Shown piece after piece: positions 24,001 to 34,300 of a stretch of 64,000 nt of DNA. The notes under the pieces were generated by a model. The model was given only the letters and a program-made list of their open reading frames with translations, ran no database searches and had not been told where the DNA came from. This DNA comes from Chrysoperla carnea (lineage: Eukaryota > Arthropoda > Insecta > Neuroptera > Chrysopidae). How positions within the stretch are numbered: the stretch's first letter is position 1; every line of letters begins with the position of its first letter. The translations under genes and the position numbers were made by a program. The DNA is taken from positions 55,685,172-55,749,171 of the forward strand of contig NC_058339.1 of NCBI RefSeq assembly GCF_905475395.1. The letters are read 5' to 3'.

Positions 24001-25250
24001 GATCTATCCAGCAATATCACGTTTCTAATTTTAGAGTAAAGCATATCAAATTAACTTTCATTAAATATTTAATAAATTTTTTCGAATACACTAGTTTTTA
24101 CTGATATTATCGTCCAACAAAACGTGCATTTTTAAAGACAAATTTTATCGTACAAACTATGCCTTTATTTATTGTATCATCCTGTAAGGTTTTAATCACG
24201 TATTCCATTAATAATTTTTAATCTTAAGTACATTTCTATTTCATTCTTTAATACAAAAGGTTGTATCGTGTTCATTAAATCACCCAGTAAATTTCTCGTC
24301 TGTATTTTGAATACTGCAGACAGTTTATTATATACAATGCAGATACCAATTATTTCTTTTTTAAATTTAGGAAAGTATAATTTTGTAAACAAAGATATTT
24401 TTATTAAATTTTATGAGTTAAAAATGTTCTGTCATTTTAATAAATATTTGGTTAAGAATACTTACGATCTTCCATAGTAGAGATAACCAAAATCAAATTC
24501 ACAATTACAAAACACACGGCCGAATACTGAAAATTATGTATTTCGAGCAATACAAAATTTTTAACAGTAGTTTAAAATTACAAATAACATAAAGTAACTT
24601 GATTTTTAAAAAGTATTACGTAAACTGCTCTAATTCATTCCATTCGTATTTCGTTTTGGAATGAATCTTGAGTTTTGGAGAAAGCTTAAAATTTTTGGAA
24701 GCTAAATTCAATTTTTTAATTCAATTAATTCCACATTTAAATATGTAAAAATGTATTTAAATTAAATTTTGCTAACAAAAGAGTGACAGCTCCTGTCAAG
24801 AATATTATTTTGAACAGCTGTTAAGCGAAAAGTTAAAAAATTTATAAAACGAAACAATTTTCAAAGTATGTCATAAAATAATGCATAAAGTAGTAGGGGC
24901 AAGTCTAACCTACATTCCACATGGTTCATAGCAAGAAAGTAATGCAACCCCAAAAAATTTTAACTTCCATTATGAATCACATTTTTATCATATATTAAGT
25001 ACATACCATTTAATACAGGGCTTTGATCGTTCGATGGTGGTCCACTGTCTGATTTTTCTGATTTTGCAGATGTTTCCTCTGGGTCTCCTTGTGATGATGG
25101 TATGCAATACGAAGGCACAAACTCCACTGCATTAACATTCAACGTGGAAAATTTTGCCGACAGATCGACTGGTTCATTCTGTCCACTTTGTTCGCTAGGC
25201 GTAATGTCAGCTTGTTGCTCCCACGAATCTGGCGCACTATTAGCTGACAT
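12037..25250 (-). CDS. eRF3 (GSPT1): eukaryotic peptide chain release factor GTP-binding subunit eRF3 (nine exons, complete)
   Basis: Translation GTPase that binds eRF1 in the cytoplasm and drives stop-codon-dependent peptide release. Joining exons 25250-25007, 17468-17187, 14334-14188, 13897-13752, 13676-13375, 13295-13121, 13054-12791, 12716-12548 and 12080-12037 gives 1773 bases (590 residues plus TAA), with GT-AG ends and consistent phases throughout. Residues 1-170 are a low-complexity N-terminal region with a PAM2 motif for poly(A)-binding protein at about 35-48 ([10 protein letters not shown]) and a Lys-rich stretch before the GTPase domain. GTPase motifs are visible: GHVDAGKS (173-180), DAPGH (250-254), NKMD (312-315) and PCSG (352-355). 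Two beta-barrel domains follow, ending with GRFTLRD (569-575), the eRF1-contact motif. Length fits metazoan eRF3. The ATG is chosen because exon 1 has no upstream in-frame ATG close by and keeps PAM2. The ortholog assignment is firm; the first-exon choice is less certain because of a candidate alternative at 17.8 kb. Confidence 0.96.
12548..12716 (-). CDS. eRF3 (GSPT1): eRF3 exon 8 (domain 3, eRF1-binding motif)
   Basis: Codes residues 521-576 plus one base: [33 protein letters not shown] and [17 protein letters not shown] is the conserved eRF1-contact motif. Acceptor AACAG|GCCT, donor GAAA|GTAAGT. Confidence 0.95.
12791..13054 (-). CDS. eRF3 (GSPT1): eRF3 exon 7 (domains 2-3)
   Basis: Codes residues 433-520, including [41 protein letters not shown] and HIHCAAEEV. 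Acceptor TTTAG|ACAC, donor AAA|GTAAGT. Both flanking introns are in phase 0. Confidence 0.95.
13121..13295 (-). CDS. eRF3 (GSPT1): eRF3 exon 6 (start of beta-barrel domain 2)
   Basis: Codes residues 374-432, including [20 protein letters not shown] and [12 protein letters not shown], the elongation-factor-like domain 2. Acceptor TGCAG|AGGA, donor AGA|GTAAGT. Confidence 0.95.
13375..13676 (-). CDS. eRF3 (GSPT1): eRF3 exon 5 (NKMD and G5 motifs)
   Basis: Codes residues 274-373 plus two bases. It starts [20 protein letters not shown], carries NKMD (312-315) for guanine specificity and [12 protein letters not shown] for G5, and ends CPWY. Acceptor ACAG|GTAATT, donor TACAG|GTATGT. Confidence 0.95.
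13752..13897 (-). CDS. eRF3 (GSPT1): eRF3 exon 4 (switch I to switch II, DAPGH)
   Basis: Codes residues 225-273. It contains [16 protein letters not shown] and the G3 motif DAPGH (250-254), followed by [13 protein letters not shown]. Acceptor TACAG|AACG, donor TTTTA|GTAAGT. Confidence 0.95.
14188..14334 (-). CDS. eRF3 (GSPT1): eRF3 exon 3 (P-loop remainder, switch I region)
   Basis: Codes residues 176-224 plus one base. It begins [12 protein letters not shown] and runs through [15 protein letters not shown] and [11 protein letters not shown], a signature of eRF3. Acceptor TTTAG|ATGC, donor GAAG|GTAAAT. Confidence 0.95.
15416..15955. mobile_element. pogo/Tigger-like MITE
   Basis: The left end, after a TA, reads CAGTTAAAATTGGTTATAGC. 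The right end, reverse-complemented, reads AGTCAAAACCGGTTATAACG just inside a TA. CAGTnAAAnC termini and TA targets are typical of pogo-type Tc1/mariner elements. The interior has a diverged tandem duplication (about 15631-15745 and 15765-15880) but no transposase. It lies inside eRF3 intron 2. Confidence 0.65.
16433..16780 (+). repeat. AACCCCCGA insect interspersed repeat, copy 1
   Basis: Begins AACCCCCGAACAAAAAAAAG and includes GTTTGACCGCTATGTG, GCGCCTAAACAGATGAACCG and GTTTCGTTTGAAAGGTAATT. The same phrases occur at 41623, 45765 and 49415, all on the plus strand. The pattern is widespread in insect genomes; its class is not clear to me. Inside eRF3 intron 2. Confidence 0.75.
17187..17468 (-). 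CDS. eRF3 (GSPT1): eRF3 exon 2 (acidic linker into P-loop)
   Basis: Codes residues 82-175 plus one base: a Pro/Gly-rich then acidic stretch, a Lys-rich patch ([15 protein letters not shown]) and the start of the GTPase domain, NVVFIGHV. Acceptor TTAAG|GAGG, donor TTG|GTGAGT. The P-loop is split by the intron between Val175 and Asp176. It is markedly richer in G and C than the flanks. Confidence 0.93.
17776..17798 (-). CDS. candidate alternative first exon of eRF3 (speculative)
   Basis: On the minus strand an ATG at 17798 reads M-K-T-K-L-K-S and reaches a phase-1 GT donor (CAG|GTTTAT), exactly the phase needed to join exon 2 (17468). The product would lack PAM2. Upstream there are two CACGTG E-boxes. 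The donor is weak and seven codons is little evidence, so this may be chance. Confidence 0.2.
17984..18024. promoter_or_regulatory. pair of CACGTG E-boxes in eRF3 intron 1
   Basis: Two perfect palindromic CACGTG hexamers at 17984-17989 and 18019-18024, 35 bases apart. They lie about 190-230 bases upstream of the possible alternative eRF3 start on the minus strand. Such E-boxes bind bHLH-zipper factors. Whether they are used is not known. Confidence 0.3.
19040..19640. repeat. local direct duplication, copy B
   Basis: Partner of 17640-18250 in the same orientation, about 1.4 kb further upstream inside eRF3 intron 1. The ATG and E-boxes of copy A are not preserved here (GAACACGTTG instead of CACGTG). 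Confidence 0.7.
21371..21793. mobile_element. Tc1/mariner-type MITE
   Basis: Left TACAGAATGGGGTGTAAGTG and right, reverse-complemented, TACAGAGTGAGGCGTAAGTG, continuing GATATAC on both sides. 27-base ends with few differences and TA at the outer edge. An open frame of 84 codons inside (21377-21631) begins within the terminal repeat and matches no transposase I know. In eRF3 intron 1. Confidence 0.7.
22642..22980. mobile_element. foldback element with TAGTCCGCGGG ends
   Basis: Left TAGTCCGCGGGGCAGCAC and right, reverse-complemented, TAGTCCGCGGGACAGCAC differ in one of 18 bases. Weaker pairing continues inward (ACTTCGTGAATGGCTT against ACTTCGTGAGTGGCTT), so the entire 339 bases is palindromic. 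It overlaps a 76-codon minus-strand open frame (22851-22621) that I reject as a gene. Confidence 0.75.
25007..25250 (-). CDS. eRF3 (GSPT1): eRF3 exon 1 (start codon, PAM2 motif)
   Basis: Codes residues 1-81 plus one base. ATG at 25250-25248; donor ATG|GTATGT at 25006. Ser/Glu/Gln-rich, with [10 protein letters not shown] at residues 37-46 matching the PAM2 consensus. The last residues before the intron are PVLN, and the split codon makes glycine with exon 2. Confidence 0.9.
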
Positions 25251-25348
25251 TATTAACTAATTATATGCACCTTTTTAAATATTAAACACAGAAAAACAAT
25301 TATTTTAACCAGAACACTACAGCCTAAGTATCCGCGTGTGTTCCACAA

Positions 25349-25361
25349 GACTGACCGGAAG
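25349..25361 (-). promoter_or_regulatory. putative eRF3 core promoter: ETS-type CTTCCGG plus initiator TCAGTC
   Basis: On the minus strand CTTCCGG (25361-25355) is immediately followed by TCAGTC (25354-25349), which fits the insect initiator consensus. This lies about 100 bases before the eRF3 ATG. CTTCCGG sites next to an initiator without a TATA box are typical of housekeeping promoters. The start site itself is inferred. Confidence 0.4.
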
Positions 25362-28116
25362 TTAAAGGCAAAGAAATATAAAACTGTTATGAAGTTCGTA
25401 TAGATGTTATTCTTTAATATTCAAATATACAAATCATTTAAAAATTATTTATACATATTTTATTTTATGCAAATGTATTACTTTCATGTCTAAGCTTTCA
25501 TTTTAAAAGCCGAGAAATTTTTTTAATTAATAAATATCCAGTAAAAAATAATAAAATAATCTAAGCATACTATTTGACATTTAAAAAAACGAAATTAATC
25601 TTAATCGTAATGAAGGTGAAATTTAGTTATATTTTTTAACTATAGATAGCACTTCAATATGGTATTTAAATCTTTAAATTACTTAAAATTTAAATCACAA
25701 GTTTCCAATTAATAAATTTTAGATGATATCAATTTAAATACATTATTATTTATTTATTTGATTTTAATTATTTATATGCAAATATAAATACTAATCCAAA
25801 TATTCCCAATTGAATGTAACAAAAAAACCACATTAAGTCTTTATGAGAATCAGCAAACATCAATTTTTTCAAAGAATTATTTAACTTCCACTTCATCCAC
25901 TTTACTTGGTTTTACTTTGATACAACTTATGTCAAATAATTTAAGTTTACAATTCTAAAACAGTGTATTTATCTTAACAGAGATGCAATAGTTTTTATTT
26001 GGAATAATATTCGTTCCAGTGTGGATCCGTGGCTAGAATTAATTTTTAATTAACGTGTAAGGTTTCCCTAAGATGATCCCTTAGTTTATGCTGTAGAAAA
26101 TATAGTTAACTTATACGCATTCGAGTAATTGATATCGTAATGAGTTTTGCAGTCCCTGCTGCGAGAAAATCTGTTATTTTTAGCATATATGTACTTATAA
26201 ATTAAATTTTTTTTCTATGTATTATGATCAGGATTTTAAATATTTTAAAATAAATGACAAATTCCCAATAGACAATTCTTTCACAGCAAAAAAATTAGGG
26301 AGTCTTAAGCTCTCAATTTCTCAAATAAAAGTTCTCAACTTCTCAAGATGTTACAAATACAGGAATCTATTGTTTAATCAAAACCTAAATACCCGCACTG
26401 ATTTTGTTGCCACCTGTTTGTGATTGGGCCAAGGAATTTATGAAAAGTGGAAATAAGACGCCACTACTTTCGTAGAAAAAAGCATTACGATTTATGATTC
26501 TCTCTTAGAACTCCCCATTTTGATATTTAAAATTCGATTAATGCATATGTGTGATAAAATGTATTTGTGTCCGACATGACATGACGATCCCTCAAGCCTT
26601 GATTCATTGCAATGAGACGCGATTTATAGGTAGCATGTATTGAATACGGGAGATGAATAAATTTTAGTGGTGGCAACTTTCTTACTTTATGTATATACAA
26701 TTTTGAAAATAAAGTTCATATAAAATATATATAATGCCGAAATTGTAACTTCCATAGGTTCATTGATATTTTTTCCTACACTTACTTTCGGTTAAAGAAA
26801 GACTTCCCAACATCCTTGGAGCGATGTTTGCCGGATGTCATGCTTAGCGGTAGACTTCATGCTTTTTTACCTATCTTACGGCTCTACCGTGTTTTTTTTT
26901 TTCATAGTATATTGTTTTAAGGGTCTTCTTCGAGTGATACATTAAAGAATACTCAATATCGTCAAATAAATCTTATTTTCGTTTTTTGTGTATGTTAAGT
27001 TTATCGAATTAGGGAACAAAAAGATGATCGATTTGATCGATTGATTTTTTCAAAGAGGATAAAAAAGTTGCAAAAAATCGAAACAAATTTTTTGCTTCCA
27101 ATTCGATAAAAACTCTGTACACATGATAACTTTAAACCAAAAAATACAAAATTGAGTACATTGGACAATTGGACGAGTATTTTCTGAATTCTGGCTTGAT
27201 ATCTTAAAAATGTAAGCGATATTTCAAAAACTTCTCGTCCAATCAAAAAATTTATGCGATTTTTGTATTTTATGGGCCAATTAAGTAACCTTTGATGAGT
27301 TTTATTAATTTTTTCTATTTAAAATCGTAAAAAATCGAGAAATTTTTTTATGTCTGATTTCCATAAAAGTATATAAGGTAATTTTGATTAAAATTAAAAA
27401 TTGAATTTATTCAATGATTGGATGCATAGTTTCTTAGATATTGACAGCAATCGCATACGAAAAGCGATTTCTCGGATCGGCTTTAGGAAATTTTGGTAGA
27501 ATAAACTGGATTTTCATTACTTTTAGATTTAGAATGCTACAGTAAATTTAAAAACAGAAACAAATTGTTTTTGGCTTTTTAAATTCTTTAGTTTATGGAT
27601 TAACCATTAAAAAGAGAGAGTAAGATCGTAAAAATCATAAAACATATTTTCATTTTAATTAGGAGTAATTTCAGAAATTTTTATTGATAGTAGTATTTTG
27701 GCGAATAAATGAAAATATGCAAATTAACCGCATTTTTATTGTCTTTACTATTTTTTAGAGGTGATCTTTAGAGAGGTATAAGGTAAAGAAATAAAATATA
27801 AAAATTTAATTAATATTTAGTCATATAAATTTATTAAATAAACTGCTACAATCATTTGTGATACTCATATAAATAATAAACAAAAAAAATGATATAATAA
27901 TAATAATTATGATATTAATATTAAATATAAGAGTAACACAGAAAAAGAGTGATAATGATAACTATGAAAAATGTATATAATATTTTTATATTTATAATAC
28001 TTAGATAGACAGAGACAAATATCAATATACTTTTTTTTATTTGCTTATATAATAGTTGTTATATAATCTAAATTTTATATAAAAGAAAATACAAAATATA
28101 TAAATAATTAAAATTA

Positions 28117-28140
28117 GAAGAAGAAGAAGAAAGAAAGAAC
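28117..28140. repeat. GAA microsatellite
   Basis: Short (GAA)n tract followed by GAAAGAAAGAAC. Confidence 0.7.
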
Positions 28141-28748
28141 AAGACTATTGTGTTTATATTATTACAAAATAATTAAATATTTTGAGCTATATTTTATTAT
28201 TACATTAAATACTAAAATAAATACACGCATTGTTTCATTCAACTTTAATAATCCTAGCACACAATTTTGTTGTTTTAGGAATTATTTATTTGTGTTTGAA
28301 ACAATTTTGTATATTCAAAAATATTTTGATACATATATAAACAAAATATAAAAATAATAGATAATTTAAACAAAACTCGAATTCATGTCGATATCATAAA
28401 TGTTTTTATTAAAATTTTAATCTTTAACGACTAAAAATTCTGGATTAATTTTTGATGAATTTCAATATGTTTTGATCTTTGTAGGTGTACCACATGTATT
28501 GATTACGGGGCCAATAATCACAGCTAACCTTGTTAGGAATCATGGTATTTATTAGTAAATTTTTCGCTTGTAAAAAAAATTTGATGACAAATTTCAGAAC
28601 TTTTTTAGATGTTTGAAGGCATACCTCAGGTATCGATTATGGGCCCCTATATCCATTATCACTGATTTTATCCATTGTAGGTTGATATTATGTGGATAAA
28701 AATTGATATTATCTTCGTTCAAAACTACTGTTGGTTTTCAACTGAGGA

Positions 28749-28791
28749 ATAGAATCCTCCCTTCGAACTTTAATCGAAGGGAGGATTCTAT
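28749..28791. repeat. perfect 18-base-pair hairpin, 7-base loop
   Basis: ATAGAATCCTCCCTTCGA (28749-28766) and TCGAAGGGAGGATTCTAT (28774-28791) pair without mismatch around the loop ACTTTAA. G/C-rich for its surroundings. No T-run terminator context is relevant in a eukaryote; function unknown. Confidence 0.9.
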
Positions 28792-30999
28792 CGAAGTTTA
28801 ATCAAAACATTTATGATAGGCTCAAATTCAATGAGTAGTGCTTACTTTTTTTTTGAAATTTAAATGCATTTTCTGGTATATTCGTACATCGTAATGTGTC
28901 GTTAATAAGAAATACTATATAATAATTAAACACGAGAAACATTTATGTATAAATTTGTTTTTTTTTTTGTTATAAATTAAACGTCAAAACTTACATTTTA
29001 AAATGGAATATTACCTAGTTTTTTTTTAAAAATTGGTGATGATCTTGGTAAAAATTGTAGGCCCAGAAAATCTATAAGATTGGCAAAGTTTAACATTTAA
29101 AAAAATGTTGTTTTTTATATAGATTTACTGGATAAATTGGTATGTTCTGGTTTAGGTAGTGCCAGATTAATTTGTGAAATTGTTTTTTTAGCACATTTGT
29201 TAATTAAGTAAATATTTACATAAATGTACAAAAATTGATAAAAATTTGTTAGTAAGATTAAGTTTCCTGTTCCTTTGTGTGAATCTCTTTTTTTCTTCAA
29301 AATTTACATCAAACGATTCATTTTAGGATTTTGGTATGAAGAATGTATTATTATCAAAATTTTAAAAATTTTTGAACAATATTTTGGAACATATTAAAGT
29401 AAGTAAATACAACTACAAGATATTATGAGGTAAAATTCTTAACGTTATTTTTTTTTTTAAATATACAAATTTTTGATTGCACAGCTGAAAAAGAAAAGCT
29501 TAAAGAATTTTATCGTTGTTATTTAATACAAAAATGTATTTAAAAATTTCAGCCTTTGTTTTTACTAAAAAAGTTTATTTTGTTTTTTATAAAAGTATAT
29601 AAAATTGCTGTAAAAATTGTTGGGTAAATACTTTAAAAATTAAATAAAAAGGCGTTTTTTTACGGCAGTTACTTTTTTAATTCATTGTATATATTGGTTA
29701 TTATTTAAAGAAAAAAATGGATTTTAATTAATTCTAGTAAATTTTAATCGAGTTATGAAAATATTTGTACAATACTTGGTTAATTTTCTACTAATAAAGC
29801 TGTGAGTGCTATTGATTTTCACCTTTTTTTAAAGGCAGGCCTAAACAATATCGAAATGACTTGTCTCCTAACTCGAAAGTTATTTAGATTTACCAAAAGT
29901 ATCGGATTAGGCCCTAACTATTTAGTTGATGAGGTACTAATTCGTTGATAATTCGTTGGTAACCACAGCTGCTAGACCATTACACTGTACTCGCCTGAAA
30001 CTCACTAGAGCAAAATTGAGGAGAGTTGTAGTACTCTTAACAGGACATTGACACGATATTGAACTATAACATGGTTATATAAGGACAATTCCACTAGTAG
30101 GGCCTATATGGAGGACGATGACACCTCGATTCATGTTATTTGAGACGTTAGATCAATCAATCCTAGAAAAAATTTCGGCAGAGAAGCTGTGGACTCTTTG
30201 TAGGTTGTTCTCTCATAGGATCCCTTGGTCTAGGTGCTAGGAAGCTAGGAACCCATTAGCGGTACTTCTCTTATATATTACTATTATTGATATTATCTAC
30301 ACAGGTCTCTTTCTTTCAACTTGAGATGTTTTTTCGTTGCTGGCAGTTAATTCATTTTTCCTCTGATAAAATTTACTAGAATATGAAAATCAAGGATAGA
30401 TATTATCATTAACGAGTTTAATTAATTTTTTTTTATATAAAAAATCAGACTTTAAATTAATACAAAGATAAAAAAAATCATTTTCTTTTAAATGAAAAAT
30501 TTTAAATAAATAAAAACAGTCAAATGAAAAAAAAATACGATAAATTAACTAGATCTACTCATACTCAAATTCTCACTATTTCAAGCGAAATTTAAAAAAT
30601 AAAAATTTCCCTTAATAATATACCCACAAATAATTAATAATTAATAAATTGGTTATAATAAACTATGTTATATAAATATTTTTTTAATTTTATTTATATT
30701 AATTTTACACTTATTAAATTAAATAAATGTAAAAAAAATTATAATCGTCCAGCTCTGGTTGATATGAGACAGCCTCAATCTCCTTAAAAATGAATTTTTT
30801 GGAAAAAAATTAATAAATTAATTGCATTTTTTTGTATTTTTTTAAATTGTGTACGAACACAAAATTTTTTTTTAGGACAATTCATATCAAGTGACTTTAG
30901 GCTGTTATTTATAAAACTAAAGATATTTTTTAAGCACCTGGGGGTTTTTTTTTTTTTTGTAAAAATTTTAATTTAAAAAAAAAAAAAAGTTATAAAATT

Positions 31000-31005
31000 T
31001 TTATT
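31000..31005 (-). terminator. possible fascin polyadenylation signal
   Basis: AATAAA on the minus strand about 125 bases after the fascin stop codon, the first one reached. In DNA this AT-rich the hexamer is common, so the true 3' end could be further downstream (lower coordinates). Confidence 0.35.
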
Positions 31006-31127
31006 TGGAATGCGGTGTTATGATTTTTGGACGCCATATTGAGAGTGGTTTTCATTTTTTTGGAAGGTTTTTTGTTTTATAAAAAGCGATATAATAATTA
31101 TTTTGTTTTGACCATTGTTTCATTAGT

Positions 31128-31330
31128 TTAGTATTCCCATTGTGTAGCGCTGTCAATTTGTGAATCACCCAAACGGAAGTTACCATTTTTACTGGCAGCC
31201 AAATATTGTCCGTTTACTGATTTAATACAGATACGTGTTGGTTCACGTAATTCTAAATAGAATCCTTCAGGTGTGTCAGAATCGGCGGTAACACCTTCAC
31301 CATCAACATGCCAGTATTTTCCATTTTGTC
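31128..31330 (-). CDS. sn (FSCN): fascin coding exon 6 (C-terminus and stop)
   Basis: Codes residues 452-518 and TAA at 31130-31128: [40 protein letters not shown] and DSATQWEY at the end. Acceptor TTTAG|GACA. Confidence 0.96.
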
Positions 31331-34300
31331 CTAAAACAAAAATTTCATATAAATAAAATTCCCATGTAAAAGAAGCAACTAAAGATATCGAGATCGTGTT
31401 TTTCTTTTATTGTATAAGTGTGCCGGTCATTTCTTTCTTGTTGCTTCGTGTATATTAAGATGAAGCTTTTAATGGGCCTAATTCTGTTTAATAGGTCATT
31501 GGTTATTTTAATCTTTCAGAATGTATAAATGGGATGATAACTAAATTTTTTTATCACTTCAGGTGAAGAATTTTCAGTGCATAGAGAGAAAAGTGAAGTT
31601 GGTTTTTATAAATCTTTAGAAGTACGCAAAATATGAACGATTAAAACTAATAATTAAACAAAGCGGAAGATACTTTTAAAGTGATGCCATTGTTGAGTGT
31701 CGTCTAAGAGACTAAATATACCTAAAACTCTGATTTGCAAGAAATAGACAGACAACAATCTTTGAATGCTTATAACTTCTTATTGCCATCTATGTTTGTA
31801 TTATACAACTAATACATAACCCACTAGCGCCAAATACAATTTTTTTAAAACTAATTAACTTTTACTTGAGTGGAACAATTATATAGTTCTGAAAGAGAAT
31901 ATTAATATTTGGCGCTAACTTGTTTATGGTGACTAACAGGATAAAACCAGACGTGAAATATTTTCTTTGCTTAAAATAATTTTTACCGAAAATAAAATAT
32001 TCTTACCTTTGAAAAATACAACTCCTTTTTCACTTCGTTCAACTTGAATTGTTTCATATGTAGCTTTATTACATTCCAATTTTGGACTACTGGCTGATTT
32101 GTATCCAACAAATCCTTGTTCACATTTTAATACTAAAATTGGTCTATTAATTAGATAGAAGAAATATTTGCAATTTTCATCGGCAGTTTCAGCTGTTGCA
32201 TATAAATGTCCTGATCGTTTGGTTAATAAATATTTTCCATTATTAGCACGGAAACATACGGATCCATCTCCTTGCCATATTAAATCGAATAATGCATTTG
32301 ATGAGCTAAAAAACAAAAATTTTCATTTCAATTTTCATTATTTTACATCATTTTATACTAATTTGAGTCTGGTGAAAACGTTTCGAAAAATTTGAAAAAC
32401 GCGATTTTTACGATTTTATCCCTCAAAAAATGTATGAAAAATCAGATTTTTAATTTTAATTTTAGATATTTTGGTGAATTGTATATTTCAGTGGAGAATT
32501 CCCGACTAATGGAAGAATTTTCCGGATTTCCAAGGAAACTAACAAGATACCATAAACGGACCACTAATCACTGAATGTTTTGCGTTTTCAAAAATGATTA
32601 ATTTTTATGAGATCACAAATTTCCCGTCTCCTCCGCCAAGGAATTCTTATCTGTGCTGTAATTTATAAAATAAAAAACAAGGAAAATTCTCTACTAAATA
32701 TGAATAGAGGAACTAAATCTCACTAAGAGAAACTCGAGTAGAATAAAGAGAGTTAGTTGAAAAAAAGTCTTAGATAGGATAGGACAAAAATGGCGTCAGA
32801 AAACGCAAAAAAAGTCACGGAACAATATAACTGACTTTATTGTAGGACGTAGTAGTCACAAAAATTAATTTTTTTTTTAAATTACCGTTTATCTCCAGAT
32901 GCTTGAATTCCACCACCAGTTTCTAATGTCCAATAACGATCTTGCATTGTACGGATGTACCAACGTTTTGTGCTCCAATCAAATTCTAATTGGAATGTTT
33001 CGTAATCAGAGATTTCATCTTGATTTGCAGTCACATCAACACCTGTAAATCATAAAAAGAATTTATTTAATTAATTTTTATAATTATATTTTAGTAAAAT
33101 TTAATTTAATTTTAAAAGTTATGAATTTTACAAATCCATAAACCTATGACATTAATTGTAAAAATTTCGAAAATTTTTTAACTACAGATTTTTCTTAGAA
33201 ATATAATCGTTTTATTTAGGTTTGCTAATAAATTTCAATTTACACCGTGTAGTACAGTAATAATTTAGGAAATAAAAATTAAATAGCATAAAATTTTTTT
33301 ATTTATATGACAAATTTGTTTTAAAATCATTAAAATTTAGTTTGATACACTCTACTACTAATTCAGCACTTCAAAAATCGTAAAATACGGGTAGGTATAA
33401 TATGTTTAGAAAGTTAGTTTCTAAGTATCTTTTAAAAGCCTTTAAATTGCAGAATTTTGACCTAGTTTTTCTGGAAGGTAGTGGCAGTGGTTACCACCTG
33501 GGAATACTTAGAACAAATTGAATTGATTTAGAATATATCAAGAAATTTCTGCGACGTTATTAATGTTATAATTTGCAGAAGGATTTGGAAAATAAATTGA
33601 AAGAAAATTCGTTATAGAAGACTGCATTAAATTAAAAAATACCGCGAATGTTAGAGATAATTTTCGGAACCTTTCAGTTTAAGCAGAAACTAATGTATTA
33701 TAGAAAATACGGATTTTAAATTTAAGCGCCATTGTAAGCACAGGAAGTTTGCTTCATAATGCTATAACCTGAGAATATTTTGAATATAATTTTAAAACTT
33801 TGGTGATCTATGTTATACTGACATAGGAAATAGGATTAATGTCTTTGATTAATAATTTAAATTGTGGTAAAAAGTTTTGGTTAATAATTTAAGGATGTAA
33901 GAGCGCCAAGGCAGACTTAATCTAAATCAATTCTGAAAATTTTAGGGGAGAGTTGCCCGATTATTTAAATAAATAAATGACTTCAAAAGTAGGCATATTT
34001 AACATTAGTCTTATGGAAAAATGGTAGATGGATGATATGTTTTCATAGATTTCTGCAAAACTAGTTAGTAGAAATTAAAAAAAAAAACGATTACAATTAA
34101 AGTTTAAACCTTAATAAATTATTGAAAACAAAAATAACCCGTTGTGTCTGACTAATTAAGGATAGGATGTATGATCACAGTATTGGGGACACAAATTAAA
34201 AAAAAATATATATTTTCAATTTTGATGGTGAATTATGTTATGACTTGATAATATATAACGAAAAGTAAGAATAAAATTTTTCAATATCTGGAGTAATTTT

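Larger units (their letters stand above)
25400..30990. other. intergenic region between fascin 3' end and eRF3 promoter
   Basis: No conserved coding signal. It holds a GAA-rich microsatellite at about 28117-28140, a perfect hairpin at 28749-28791 and long A/T runs. The upper end probably includes fascin 3' UTR. Confidence 0.6.

Noticed and set aside
29930..30060. tRNA-like A-box on the minus strand (GTAATGGTCTAGCAGC)
   Set aside because: No matching T-arm or acceptor stem at the right spacing.
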